A stretch of 64,000 nucleotides of DNA from a halophilic archaeon (GTDB lineage: Archaea; Halobacteriota; Halobacteria; Halobacteriales; Haladaptataceae), in the NCBI GenBank assembly GCA_003298465.1, contig QNGA01000001.1, positions 62,001 through 126,000 of the forward strand, written 5' to 3'. Made by a program: the position numbers and the translations under genes. This document shows, piece after piece, positions 42,601 through 50,315 of this stretch (the first letter of the stretch is position 1; each line of letters begins with the position of its first letter). The notes beneath the pieces are model-generated. The model saw only the letters and a program-made list of their open reading frames with translations. It had not been told where the DNA came from and searched no databases.

Positions 42601-44684
42601 CAGTCGGGACAGCGCGTCCGGAAGGTGTGGGTGCCGCAGTCCTCGCACTCGCGGCGGCCGACCTGCGTCTCGACCTCGCCGCGCGTGCCCGACATCCCCT
42701 CGGTGTGACCGGCGGCCTTGGCGACGTCGCGCTGGGAACCGCCCGCCTCGCCGAGCGGGAAGAGGGTGTGGACCGCCGGGCTGAGTTCGCGCTTCTCGGA
42801 CTTCTCCGGACGGCCCATCCGGTTGCCGACGCGGGTCGGCGCGCGCTCTCTGACCTCGAACGGCGCGACCTCGTTGACGGCCTTCACGGCGTTGTCGCCG
42901 TCCTCGTCGCCCCACGCGCGGGCCTCCGGAGAGAGGTCGGCGAGACCGTCCCACGTTCGCTCCAGGTCGGCGTCGAACCCCAGCGAGCGAACGAGCAGTC
43001 GCCACTCCGGAACGCGAATCTCCTCGCCCTGGACGTGCTCGACGAGGAGCGCCTCCAGCGTCTCCCGGGTCCGCTCGTCGTCGGGGAGGACGAGGTCGCC
43101 GTCGCGAACTTCCGCGTTCTCGACGGTGCTCGCGAGCGCCGCGAACCGCTCGACGGAGACGTCGTGCCAGAGGTAAGTGTAGTCGGGGTGGAGCGGTACG
43201 TCGTGGTCGGTCGCCCACGAGAGCGCCTCCGCGGGGGAGGGGTCGTCGAGGGAGACGCCGGGGTCGTCCCGCATCGCCTGCACGTCGGCGTCCGACGCCT
43301 CGAACTCCTGGACCCACCACTCGAACGTGTAGGACGCAGGCGCGAGGGGGTGGTTGTTCTCGACGAACTCGCCGTAGTTGACGAGGTACTCGCCGAGGTC
43401 GAGTATCTTCTCGACGCCGTTCCGGACCGCCAGGGCCTCCTCGGCGTCGTCGATGCGGCGCACGTCGCCGTTCGCGAGGCGTACGGTGGGACCCTCGATG
43501 GTGTCGACGGGGACGACGCCCGCGGCCTTGCCGGGGCGCTCGGTCTTTATCTGGGTCCCCGCGGCGAGGAAGTCGTCGACGAGGCGCATCGTCGCCGGGT
43601 GGACGCCCGCGGTCGCGAACCCGTGGTTGCGCGCCCGACCGTAGTGCAGTCGGAACCCGCCCGGCGCGCAGGGGTGCGTGAAGACCGGGCGACCGGCGAT
43701 GAGGTCCCGGAGGAACTTCTCCGATTCGTCCACGCGCGGCGGACCGTCGCGGACGGCCGGTTCGTCGCCGTCGTCGCCCGCCGCCTCGCTCGCGTCGCCG
43801 TCGTCACCGCCGTCGTCCGCCTCGCCCTCGTCGCCGCCGTCTTCCCCGATGGTGCCGTCGATGAGGTCCTGGAGCCACGGCCAGTCCACCTCGTCGAGGT
43901 TGCGGGTGTAGCGCTGTATCTTCGGGGCCTTCAGCGCGATGCCCTCCGCGAGGACGAGACACATCCCGCCGCGGGCGGTGTTGGTGTCGACGCGTTCGAG
44001 GTCCCGGAATCCGGACACCTCCTCGTCGCCCGTGGACTCGCCGTCGAGCATGATGGGCATGTGCTCGGCGATGAACTTCGTCTCCTTGTCCTTCGGCGAG
44101 TACTGCAGGCCCGTCTCGCTGTCGTAGAGGTTTATCTCCTCGGCGTAGCGCTCTATCTCGTCGTCGCGGGCCTGAAACTCCTCGACGCCGACGAGCGTCC
44201 GGGTGTAGTCGGCGACGAGCACGGAGAGCGCCTGGGCGGTCCCGCCCGCGGACCGGATGGGACCGGCGTAGTAGACGTTGACGAACTCCGTGCCGTCGTC
44301 GTTCTCCAGCAGTTCGACGCGGTCGATACCTTCGATGGGTGCCGCGACGACGCCCTCGGTGAGCAGGGCGACCGCCGTCCGGACCGCGCCCTCGACCTTG
44401 CCGGCGCGGGTCTCGAAGTCGCCGACGTCGCCGGCCGCGAAGTCCTCGGCGAGTTCGAGGGCGGCCTCCTCCCTGCTCATCTCGCCTTCGAGTTCTCTGA
44501 CCCGCTCGGCCACGCCGTCGATGCCGAGGATGTTCTCGACGCGGTCGGCCATGTCCTTGGCGACCGGAATCTCTACCTCGGGCTTCGGGTCGGCGCTGTG
44601 CTCGCGGGCGGTCTCGGCGACGTCGAACGCCTCGTCCAGGTCGGCTTCCAGTCGCTCGAAGTACTGCCGGTCTGCGTCCCGCAT
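39666..44684 (-). CDS. polC: DNA polymerase D large subunit (DP2), intein-containing
   Basis: This is the catalytic subunit of the archaeal replicative polymerase PolD: 1672 aa as translated, about 1178 aa after splicing. N-terminal signatures are VYYAGPIRSAGGTAQALSVL and the zinc-binding cluster CEDCGTH, CPDC, CPECG and CPRC. The catalytic Asp motif CDGDEDCVMLLMDG directly follows the intein at residue 1423. The C-terminus has a zinc finger CLDCGEKYRRMP/CRECGG and the tail needed for PCNA or DP1 contact. It starts at ATG 44684, 1 nt after the stop of the PPC-domain gene. The small subunit is not in the window. Confidence 0.98.
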   Translation of the reverse strand: MRDADRQYFERLEADLDEAFDVAETAREHSADPKPEVEIPVAKDMADRVENILGIDGVAERVRELEGEMSREEAALELAEDFAAGDVGDFETRAGKVEGAVRTAVALLTEGVVAAPIEGIDRVELLENDDGTEFVNVYYAGPIRSAGGTAQALSVLVADYTRTLVGVEEFQARDDEIERYAEEINLYDSETGLQYSPKDKETKFIAEHMPIMLDGESTGDEEVSGFRDLERVDTNTARGGMCLVLAEGIALKAPKIQRYTRNLDEVDWPWLQDLIDGTIGEDGGDEGEADDGGDDGDASEAAGDDGDEPAVRDGPPRVDESEKFLRDLIAGRPVFTHPCAPGGFRLHYGRARNHGFATAGVHPATMRLVDDFLAAGTQIKTERPGKAAGVVPVDTIEGPTVRLANGDVRRIDDAEEALAVRNGVEKILDLGEYLVNYGEFVENNHPLAPASYTFEWWVQEFEASDADVQAMRDDPGVSLDDPSPAEALSWATDHDVPLHPDYTYLWHDVSVERFAALASTVENAEVRDGDLVLPDDERTRETLEALLVEHVQGEEIRVPEWRLLVRSLGFDADLERTWDGLADLSPEARAWGDEDGDNAVKAVNEVAPFEVRERAPTRVGNRMGRPEKSEKRELSPAVHTLFPLGEAGGSQRDVAKAAGHTEGMSGTRGEVETQVGRRECEDCGTHTFRTRCPDCDGNTFPHYECPECGTEVEPDQSGRAECPRCEVEATSVETRTINVNDEYRDALESVGERENAFDVLKGVKGLSSSHKTPEPIEKGVLRAKHGVSAFKDGTVRYDMTDLPVTAVRAEELDVTADQLRGLGYETDVRGDPLRHDDQLVELKVQDVVLSDGAAEHLLKTADFVDELLEDYYGLDSFYDLAERQDLVGELVFGMAPHTSAAVVGRIVGFTSAAVGYAHPYFHAAKRRNCFHPETKVWYEDDAGTWHHDEIQRLVEERLDDPRTDDFGALVTELDGNVRVPSIDEDGDRVPKPVDAVSKHPAPDHMLTIETRSGRELTVTPDHSMRRWTPAGVEEVDARELEPGDEIPSPKDVEFEGERTEIDLLEEFLSTDSIPNDDLVIRGLGGDRIRGLFDSATDGEGYLQPVAERLGRSDSSVYNWVNRDSVPASIFVTLFGERETVETLPEDVTLGIRRDTASVSRVLEVDRDMAKVLGYYAAEGFTRREPGEFYQTTICTPDENPRRRIVETIERKLSVTPYEENEWKITASSRLVAALFSDVLDAGTTSEAKRIPDCVVNAPRPVLREFLRAYFGGDGSASTDRIEVRAHTVSDELKQDLVAALKRFGVACKTYTEIRRPSTGAVAEFHGDEPVPEFESWVLKVTSENAVQFADAIGFDLDRKSEALADALDSTPVRSQRLFGDGGDLWLDEVESIEVVESDLQHTYSLTVADTHTLVANDLFVGQCDGDEDCVMLLMDGLLNFSKEFLPDQRGGQMDAPLVMSSRIDPSEIDDEAHNMDIVDEYPREFYEATREMADPGEVKDVMTIAEETLGTDREYTGFRHTHDTTDIALGPDLSAYKTLGSMMDKMDAQLELSRKLRAVDETDVAERVIEYHFLPDLIGNLRAFSRQETRCLDCGEKYRRMPLTGDCRECGGDVNLTVHRGSVNKYMDTAIQVADEYGARDYTKQRLEMLDRSLESVFENDKNKQSGIADFM
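40419..41900 (-). mobile_element. Intein with LAGLIDADG homing endonuclease in polC
   Basis: This 494-residue intein covers PolC residues 929-1422. It begins CFHPETKVWYEDD; splicing block B is TPDHS with His1022; the end is ANDLFVGQ before extein Cys1423. The C-terminal residue is Gln, not Asn, and the penultimate residue is Gly, not His. A DOD endonuclease is present, with acidic residues in LGYYAAEG (1172-1179) and FLRAYFGGDGS (Asp1273), so it may still be active. It interrupts the extein between KRRN and CDGDED, the polymerase active site. The boundaries rest on homology knowledge of Pol-II inteins. Confidence 0.95.
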
Positions 44685-44685
44685 A

Positions 44686-45105
44686 CTACAGCCAGAGGTC
44701 GAGGTCGGTCGGTTCGTCGCGTTCGCGGACCAGCGGTTCGTCGAACGTTCGCACGTACAGTTCGCCGGCGAAGACCGTCGCCGAGTCGAGATGGCCCGCC
44801 AGCGCCTGCCCGGACTCGCGCGAGAGCACCGCGTGGGTGTGTGCGAATCGCTCGTCGTCCAGCAGCGAGACGTTGCCGACGCAGGCGGCCACCTCCATCG
44901 GCTCGTCGAAGCTCACTTCGTGATACTCCTGGTCGTCCTGGTCGTAGTACCAGACGTCGGCGTCCTGGACCGCGCCCATGCCGACGAACCAGGCCGCGTC
45001 GATGCCTTCGTCGTCGGCGAGCGACTCTATCTCTTCGCGCCAGTCCGCACCGTGTCCGAGTTGAGCGACGAACTCCCGCTCCCCGGAGACCTCCCGATAG
45101 TCCAT
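44686..45105 (-). CDS. PPC-domain (DUF296) protein
   Basis: This 139-aa single-domain protein has REFVAQLGHGADWREEIESLA, the Gly-rich strand WFVGMGAVQDADVWYY, and AHTHAVLSRESGQALAGHL with the HxHxxLS motif that binds metal in some homologues. In plants the PPC domain sits on AT-hook DNA-binding proteins; prokaryotic single-domain forms are of unknown function. It ends 1 nt before polC starts, so the two are probably cotranscribed and perhaps coupled. ATG 45105 is preferred over an upstream ATG that adds 9 residues. Confidence 0.9.
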   Translation of the reverse strand: MDYREVSGEREFVAQLGHGADWREEIESLADDEGIDAAWFVGMGAVQDADVWYYDQDDQEYHEVSFDEPMEVAACVGNVSLLDDERFAHTHAVLSRESGQALAGHLDSATVFAGELYVRTFDEPLVRERDEPTDLDLWL

Positions 45106-45286
45106 ATCTGTCTTCAGTTCCGGCAGGGGCAAAAAAGGTTGAGTATCGTCGCGTTTCCGTCGCCGAGCGAACCCCGCCGGGCTCTCGAACGGCGCGTCGA
45201 CGTCCGAACGGACGGATGGCGCAGCTGGTCGTCGCGGAGACGGCCACGAAAAAACGACGGAAGGTCGGAGGGCTGTTCGTCGGGGA

Positions 45287-45460
45287 CTATCGCCAGTCCG
45301 GAATCGAGGCAGTGTTCGCTACCGGCATAGAGATCCACGCGCTGTCGCAGGTGATGTCGGCGATGACGAGTCGCTCTCCGTCACCGTCGTCGTCCACCGA
45401 GGCCATGACCTCGGCGTCGTTCACGACCGGTGCCGACACTGCAGCCGTATCCGGCGTCAT
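45287..45460 (-). CDS. 57-aa haloarchaeal protein, function unknown
   Basis: This very small acidic protein has a core ERLVIADITCDSAWISMPVA, three predicted strands and an SIPDWR end. Similar short proteins occur widely in haloarchaea (DUF7556, if I recall correctly). The start ATG 45460 gives the compact form; the frame is open 17 codons upstream. It follows an A/T-rich region. The gene is isolated from its neighbours by about 180 and 340 nt. Confidence 0.65.
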   Translation of the reverse strand: MTPDTAAVSAPVVNDAEVMASVDDDGDGERLVIADITCDSAWISMPVANTASIPDWR

Positions 45461-45725
45461 ACTTTGAGAGTCTGTACCACGAGATATAAGACCTCCGAAA
45501 CTGTGCAACACTAGCTAGCGAATGACACTATTCGACGGGTATACATTCGATGGACGTTGACATTATTCGGCGAAACGCGACCAATACGTCATTAACATTC
45601 ACGTTATATCCGTTCTACTGGTCGTTTCCGTGACTCGAAGCGCAGACAGACGTGGCAGAATGATTATTTTACAGGTAGAAATGATGCTATTTTCGGAGAA
45701 AAACCGCAGAGGACCGCTTCTGCAA

Positions 45726-45740
45726 TAAACCGCCGGTTTA
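45726..45740. promoter_or_regulatory. Operator-like inverted repeat upstream of dpp
   Basis: TAAACCG and CGGTTTA are separated by one C, 33 bp upstream of the TATA-like box. A dimeric regulator bound here would act as activator or partial repressor of the peptide operon; the protein is unknown. Confidence 0.35.
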
Positions 45741-45772
45741 AGACGGTAATGGTGGCAATCCCAAGCGGTAAG

Positions 45773-45777
45773 TTTAT
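45773..45777 (+). promoter_or_regulatory. TATA-like box of the dpp operon
   Basis: TTTAT is about 30 nt before ATG 45805, giving a leaderless or near-leaderless transcript. Confidence 0.5.
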
Positions 45778-45804
45778 CCACCATGACACACAACGACACT
45801 TTGG

Positions 45805-47637
45805 ATGACAGATACTGACAACCTGACCCGTCGGCGGTTTCTGAAAGCGACTGGCGGTGCAGCGTCCGCGGCTGCGGTCGCGGGCTGCACGGGTGACAAC
45901 AACAACAGCAACAATAACAACAACCAGAACAGCGGGAACCAGCTGAGTCTCATCAACTCCACGATGACCACGCTGGACCCGATCAAGGCCACGGACACGG
46001 CCTCCGGCACGGTCATCCAGCAGATCTTCGACCCGCTGATGAACTACCCGAACGGGGAGACGAGCGTCAAGAAGCTCATCGCCAAGAGCCACTCCCTGTC
46101 GGAGGACAAGCGGACGTACACGTTCAAGCTCAAGGAAGGCGTGCAGTTCCACGGCGACCACGGCGAGGTCACCGCCGAGGACGTCGTCTACTCCTGGAAG
46201 CGCCTGGCGATGTCGAAGAACTCCCGGCGCGCGTACTTCGTCCTGAGTTCCATCGGCGTCAAGCACGAGACCAAGACGGTCACGTACACGAACTCCGAGG
46301 GCGAGAAGGAGGAGATGACGGTCGCGAAGCCGGGCTCGCTCGCCGTCCGGAAGAAGGGCAAGTACGAGGTGGAGATGGAACTGGAGGAGCCGTTCCACTC
46401 CACGCTCGAGATGCTGGCGTACACCTCGTTCGCCGTCGTTCCGAAGAACATCGTCGGCGACATCAAGGGCGCCGACGGCGAGATGAAGTACAGCAAGTTC
46501 GCCACGAAGAATCCCATCGGGGCGGGGCCCTTCAAGTTCAGCAAGTGGCAGAGCAACCAGGAAGCCAAGGTCGACAAGTTCGAGGACTACCACGGCGAGA
46601 AGGCGAAGGTCAACGGCGTCCGCTGGAAGATTTTCTCCGACTCGCAAACGCGCTACACGTACGCGTTCCAGAACCAGAACGTCGACATCGCCTACGACGC
46701 CGACCTCCCGACCTCCCAGTACAACCCGAAGAAGATCAAGAACACCAGCACCGACGACCTCGGTCGCACGGTCGGGAAGTACGGTCCGGTGGAGGGCAAC
46801 ACGCTCGACTACCTCGGCGTCTCGACCATCGGCTCCTACTACATCGGCTTCAACACGAACGCAGTGCCGAAGCCGGTTCGGAAGGCCGTCGCGTACGCCG
46901 TCAATCAGGAGACCATCGTCAAGGAGATCTTCAAGCAGCGCGGGGAGCCGTCGTACCACTTCACGCCGCCGATGATCTATCCGGGCGGTGCGAAGCAGTA
47001 CAAGCAGCACGCGAAGAACAAATATCCGTACGGGTACAACGAGGAGCAGCTCCAGAAGGCCCAGAAGCTCATCGAGGAGGAGACCGAGTACGGCAAGGGC
47101 AACCCGTTCAAGTTCACCTTCACGGTGTACCAGTCCTCGAGCACGTGGCCGAAGGTGGGCAAGCTCATCCAGGACAAGCTGGCGTCCGCCAACATCGAGA
47201 TGAACGTCGAGAAGGCGCCGTTCTCCACGCTCCTCCAGCGCGGTCGCAAGGGCAACCTGCAGGCGTACTCGCTGGGCTGGATCATGGACTGGCCGGCACC
47301 GGACAACTTCCTGCAACTGCTGTACCCGCCGCTGACGGACACCTCGAAGTCCTCGCCCATCTCGTACACCAACTGGTCGGGAACGGATGCGTCGAAGAAG
47401 GCGACCCAGGCCTGGGACAAGATCCAGAACAACACCGCGCCGACGGACGCCGCGACGAAGAAGCGCAACGAGGCGTACGTCACCATGGAGGAGGCCAACT
47501 GGGACGACGTGGTCTTCCTCAACATGTACCACGGCCTCTCGGAGCGCTTCACCTACGAGCACGTCGACGCACCGAAGTACGGTGGTGCTGACTACAGTCG
47601 CCAGATGTACAACAAGGTGCAGCTCAACAACAAGTAG
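45805..47637 (+). CDS. dppA: Peptide ABC transporter substrate-binding lipoprotein
   Basis: This 610-aa family-5 extracellular solute-binding protein has a Tat signal (TRRRFLKATGGAASAAAVAGC) and a lipobox Cys near 30, so it is anchored outside the membrane. An Asn-rich linker (NNNSNNNNNQN) leads to the binding domain: YTFKLKEGVQFHGDHG, EDVVYSWKR, NPIGAGPFKF and VRKAVAYAVNQETIV are family hallmarks. It delivers di- or oligopeptides to the permeases downstream. It is followed by 196 nt before dppB, probably allowing higher expression of the binding protein. Confidence 0.95.
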   Translation: MTDTDNLTRRRFLKATGGAASAAAVAGCTGDNNNSNNNNNQNSGNQLSLINSTMTTLDPIKATDTASGTVIQQIFDPLMNYPNGETSVKKLIAKSHSLSEDKRTYTFKLKEGVQFHGDHGEVTAEDVVYSWKRLAMSKNSRRAYFVLSSIGVKHETKTVTYTNSEGEKEEMTVAKPGSLAVRKKGKYEVEMELEEPFHSTLEMLAYTSFAVVPKNIVGDIKGADGEMKYSKFATKNPIGAGPFKFSKWQSNQEAKVDKFEDYHGEKAKVNGVRWKIFSDSQTRYTYAFQNQNVDIAYDADLPTSQYNPKKIKNTSTDDLGRTVGKYGPVEGNTLDYLGVSTIGSYYIGFNTNAVPKPVRKAVAYAVNQETIVKEIFKQRGEPSYHFTPPMIYPGGAKQYKQHAKNKYPYGYNEEQLQKAQKLIEEETEYGKGNPFKFTFTVYQSSSTWPKVGKLIQDKLASANIEMNVEKAPFSTLLQRGRKGNLQAYSLGWIMDWPAPDNFLQLLYPPLTDTSKSSPISYTNWSGTDASKKATQAWDKIQNNTAPTDAATKKRNEAYVTMEEANWDDVVFLNMYHGLSERFTYEHVDAPKYGGADYSRQMYNKVQLNNK

Positions 47638-47683
47638 TAACGCCGTCAAAAGCTTCATTTTTCGTAGGGACCGGTGATAGCCG

Positions 47684-47709
47684 CCTCACTGCCCGAAAAG
47701 TGGGGGAGG
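47684..47709 (+). repeat. Possible bulged hairpin after the binding-protein gene
   Basis: CCTCACT can pair with AGTG plus GAGG across a short loop with a small bulge, about 45 nt after the stop. It may attenuate readthrough or stabilise the upstream mRNA end. The pairing was judged by eye. Confidence 0.25.
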
Positions 47710-47833
47710 TTATCGCAAGACATAATGATGAGAGCACGAAATTCGCATACGAATCAGTCATGAAAGCGGTTCATACTGGGTGCAACTCGAGATACAGGGC
47801 TGACAGGAAAGACGCGGAGGTGAGCCGACCGCC

Positions 47834-48853
47834 ATGAGCCGCTGGCGGTACTTCGGCCGTCGCCTGCTACTGTCGATTCCAATTCTGGTGTTCGGAGCGT
47901 CGATAACGTTCGTCGTCATCCGCATGGGTCCCATCGACCCGGTGGCGTCGATTCTCGGCCCCAAGGGGAACCCACAGGCGTACCAGCGCATCGCTAACCA
48001 GCTCGGGCTCAATCAACCGCTCTGGCAACAGTACATCGACTACATGATCAACTTGTTCACGCTCGACCTGGGCGACTCGTGGGTCGTCCAGCCGGACACG
48101 AGCGTGTACACGCTGGTCGCCAGCTACGCGCCGCGAACGCTGTGGCTCGGCTTCTGGTCGGTCCTCATCGCCCTCTTCATCGGCATTCCGCTCGGATTCT
48201 ACGCCGGACTCAACCCGAACACGTGGAGCGACTACATCGCGTCGTTCGGCGGAATCGTCTGGCGTGCGATGCCGAACTTCTGGCTGGCGGTGCTCCTGAT
48301 GCAGGTCCTCTCGAACTCCGAGAAGGTGTTGTTCGGCTTCGACTGGCAGAACTGGATCGTTCCGGTGAACGTCGTCGGTAATCCGCTGGGAGCCGGCCCC
48401 CTCACCGATCCGTCGAACCTCATCTACGCGATCAAGATGGTCGCGCCCGCGGCGATCGTCCTCGGCTCGGCGTCGATGGGCAACGAGATGCGTATCGGCC
48501 GGACGGCGGTGCTGGAGACGGTGAACTCGAACTTCATCGAGACGGCGCGCGCGAAGGGCGTACCGCCGCGGTCGCTCGTCTGGAAGCACATCTTCCGGAA
48601 CGCGCTCATCCCACTGGTGCCGATCATCACCGGCGAGGCGTTCCTGCTCATCGGCGGGTCCGTCCTCGTCGAGATCGTGTTCGGTATCAACGGCATCGGC
48701 TACCTGTTCTTCCAGGCGGTCATACAGGGTGACCTGCCCCTGGTCGGGTCGCTGATGTTCATCTTCATCCTGCTAGTCGTGTTCATCAACATCCTACAAG
48801 ACCTGCTGTACACGCTGATCGATCCGCGTGTCGGCTACGAGGGAGGTGCCTGA
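47834..48853 (+). CDS. dppB: Peptide ABC transporter permease DppB
   Basis: This 339-aa permease has six main spans. The N-terminus RYFGRRLLLSIPILVFGASI is typical, a periplasm-side loop follows (about 35-95), and the EAA loop is ARAKGVPPRSLVWKHIFRNAL near 238-258. It ends LLYTLIDPRVGYEGG. It starts at ATG 47834 with GGAGGTG about 10 nt upstream. Its stop is 1 nt before the dppC start. It pairs with DppC to form the channel. Confidence 0.94.
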   Translation: MSRWRYFGRRLLLSIPILVFGASITFVVIRMGPIDPVASILGPKGNPQAYQRIANQLGLNQPLWQQYIDYMINLFTLDLGDSWVVQPDTSVYTLVASYAPRTLWLGFWSVLIALFIGIPLGFYAGLNPNTWSDYIASFGGIVWRAMPNFWLAVLLMQVLSNSEKVLFGFDWQNWIVPVNVVGNPLGAGPLTDPSNLIYAIKMVAPAAIVLGSASMGNEMRIGRTAVLETVNSNFIETARAKGVPPRSLVWKHIFRNALIPLVPIITGEAFLLIGGSVLVEIVFGINGIGYLFFQAVIQGDLPLVGSLMFIFILLVVFINILQDLLYTLIDPRVGYEGGA

Positions 48854-48854
48854 C

Positions 48855-50315
48855 GTGAGTATTTCAGACGACGAGAGCGAGAAGACGCTCGGCGAACGAG
48901 TCAGCGAGAACCCGCGCCCGGCGACGATGTGGTTACTGGGCGCCGCCGCACTGCTCGCCGTGGAGTTCGGCGCGGTGGCCAACACCGTGATGGCGATGCC
49001 GTGGGAGCTGGTAGTGAACCGGCTTCCCGATGCCGTACAGCCGCTGTTCGCGCCGCTGGCCGCCGTCGGCGACGCGCTGGCGAACCTGCCGACGCTGCTC
49101 ACGCGGGAGATCTTCGACAACCAGGGCTGGCGCCAGCCCGGCGGCGGGTGGGAGGGGACGTTCCTCGACCTGGCCCCGGCGTACGTCTGGGGGCTCCGCG
49201 TCGTTCTGGTGTACGTGTACACGCTCGTGTGGCTGGGGTGGCTCTGGAAGGGCTACCTCACGTACCGCCGTCACTACCGGTACGCCGACTGGACGCCGCG
49301 CGACGACGTCATCGACCGGTTCCGCAACCACCACTGGGGGCTGTTCGGTGCGGTCATCGTGTTCACGTTCCTCGTGATGGCCCTCTTCGCGCCGGCGCTC
49401 GGCACGACGACGATCGAACAGAACATACAGAACCCCTACGCTCACGAACTGAAGTACCTGACCGAAACCGGACAGGTCGAGACGGTCACCGTCGGCCAGG
49501 CCAACCTGTACAGCGGGTCCGACGGGACGAACAACGTGGGCCTCATGACCTACGACGACTACGGTCGGTTCCATCCGATGGGAACGCTCCCGACCGGCAA
49601 GGACCTGTTCACCTTCATCGTCCACGGAGCGCGCGTGTCGCTGTTCATCGGCGTCACCGCCATCGGACTGAGCGCGTTTCTCGCGGCCGGATTCGCGCTG
49701 CTGACGGCCTACTACAAGGGCCTCATCGACCTCGCCGTCGTCATCATCGGCGACTCCATCATGTCGCTACCGCGGTTGCTGTTGCTGCTGTTGCTGGCGT
49801 ACGTCCTCCAGGGCACCTGGATAGCGAACATATACAACGGAGCGGCGGTACTGGCGCTGATATTCGCCGGCACTGGGTGGCCGTTCCTGTGGCGCGCGGT
49901 GCGCGGTCCCGCGTTCCAGGTCTCCGAAGAGGAGTGGATAGACGCCGCGAAGAGCTTCGGACAGAAACCACGAATCACGATGCAGAAACACATGGCGCCC
50001 TACATCCTCGGCTACCTGCTAGTGTACGCCTCGATGAGTCTCGGTGGCATCATCATCGCCGTCGCCGGCCTCTCGTTCCTCGGTCTCGGCGTCAATCCGC
50101 CGACCCCCGAGTGGGGTCGAGCTATCGACGTCGGACAGGCGTACGTGGCCACGAAGTCGTGGCATATCTCGATACTGCCGGGCGTCATGATCGTGCTCAT
50201 CGTGACCGCGTTCAACGCGCTCGGTGACGGCATCCGCGACGCCATCGACCCCAAGAGCGACACCGGCGAGGAAGGCAGTTCTGAAGTCGCCGCTGCTGGA
50301 GGGAGTGGTGCATAA
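48855..50315 (+). CDS. dppC: Peptide ABC transporter permease DppC, N-terminally extended
   Basis: This 486-aa permease is longer than typical bacterial DppC (about 300 aa). It carries an added N-terminal region with two hydrophobic spans (about 25-50 and 110-135) and a long outer loop (about 185-245), then the canonical core with the EAA loop DAAKSFGQKPRITMQKHMAP. The start is GTG 48855 with a strong SD (GGGAGGTG) just upstream. Its stop overlaps dppD's ATG by one base. The gene at 735-1961 shows the same extended plan, so this is likely lineage-typical. Confidence 0.94.
   Translation: MSISDDESEKTLGERVSENPRPATMWLLGAAALLAVEFGAVANTVMAMPWELVVNRLPDAVQPLFAPLAAVGDALANLPTLLTREIFDNQGWRQPGGGWEGTFLDLAPAYVWGLRVVLVYVYTLVWLGWLWKGYLTYRRHYRYADWTPRDDVIDRFRNHHWGLFGAVIVFTFLVMALFAPALGTTTIEQNIQNPYAHELKYLTETGQVETVTVGQANLYSGSDGTNNVGLMTYDDYGRFHPMGTLPTGKDLFTFIVHGARVSLFIGVTAIGLSAFLAAGFALLTAYYKGLIDLAVVIIGDSIMSLPRLLLLLLLAYVLQGTWIANIYNGAAVLALIFAGTGWPFLWRAVRGPAFQVSEEEWIDAAKSFGQKPRITMQKHMAPYILGYLLVYASMSLGGIIIAVAGLSFLGLGVNPPTPEWGRAIDVGQAYVATKSWHISILPGVMIVLIVTAFNALGDGIRDAIDPKSDTGEEGSSEVAAAGGSGA

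Larger units (their letters stand above)
45461..45804. other. 344-nt A/T-rich regulatory region before the dpp operon
   Basis: This is the least GC-rich part of the window. I see no gene. It holds a 15-bp inverted repeat TAAACCG-C-CGGTTTA (45726-45740), a TTTAT box (45773-45777), several ATTCG-containing near-repeats around 45530, 45545 and 45565, and T-rich patches. It is probably the control region for the binding-protein gene and the promoter of the 57-aa gene. Confidence 0.55.

Noticed and set aside
41376..45467. A 1363-codon open frame antisense to polC
   Set aside because: No recognisable domain; it mirrors the codon pattern of polC and runs through the intein boundary and two other genes.
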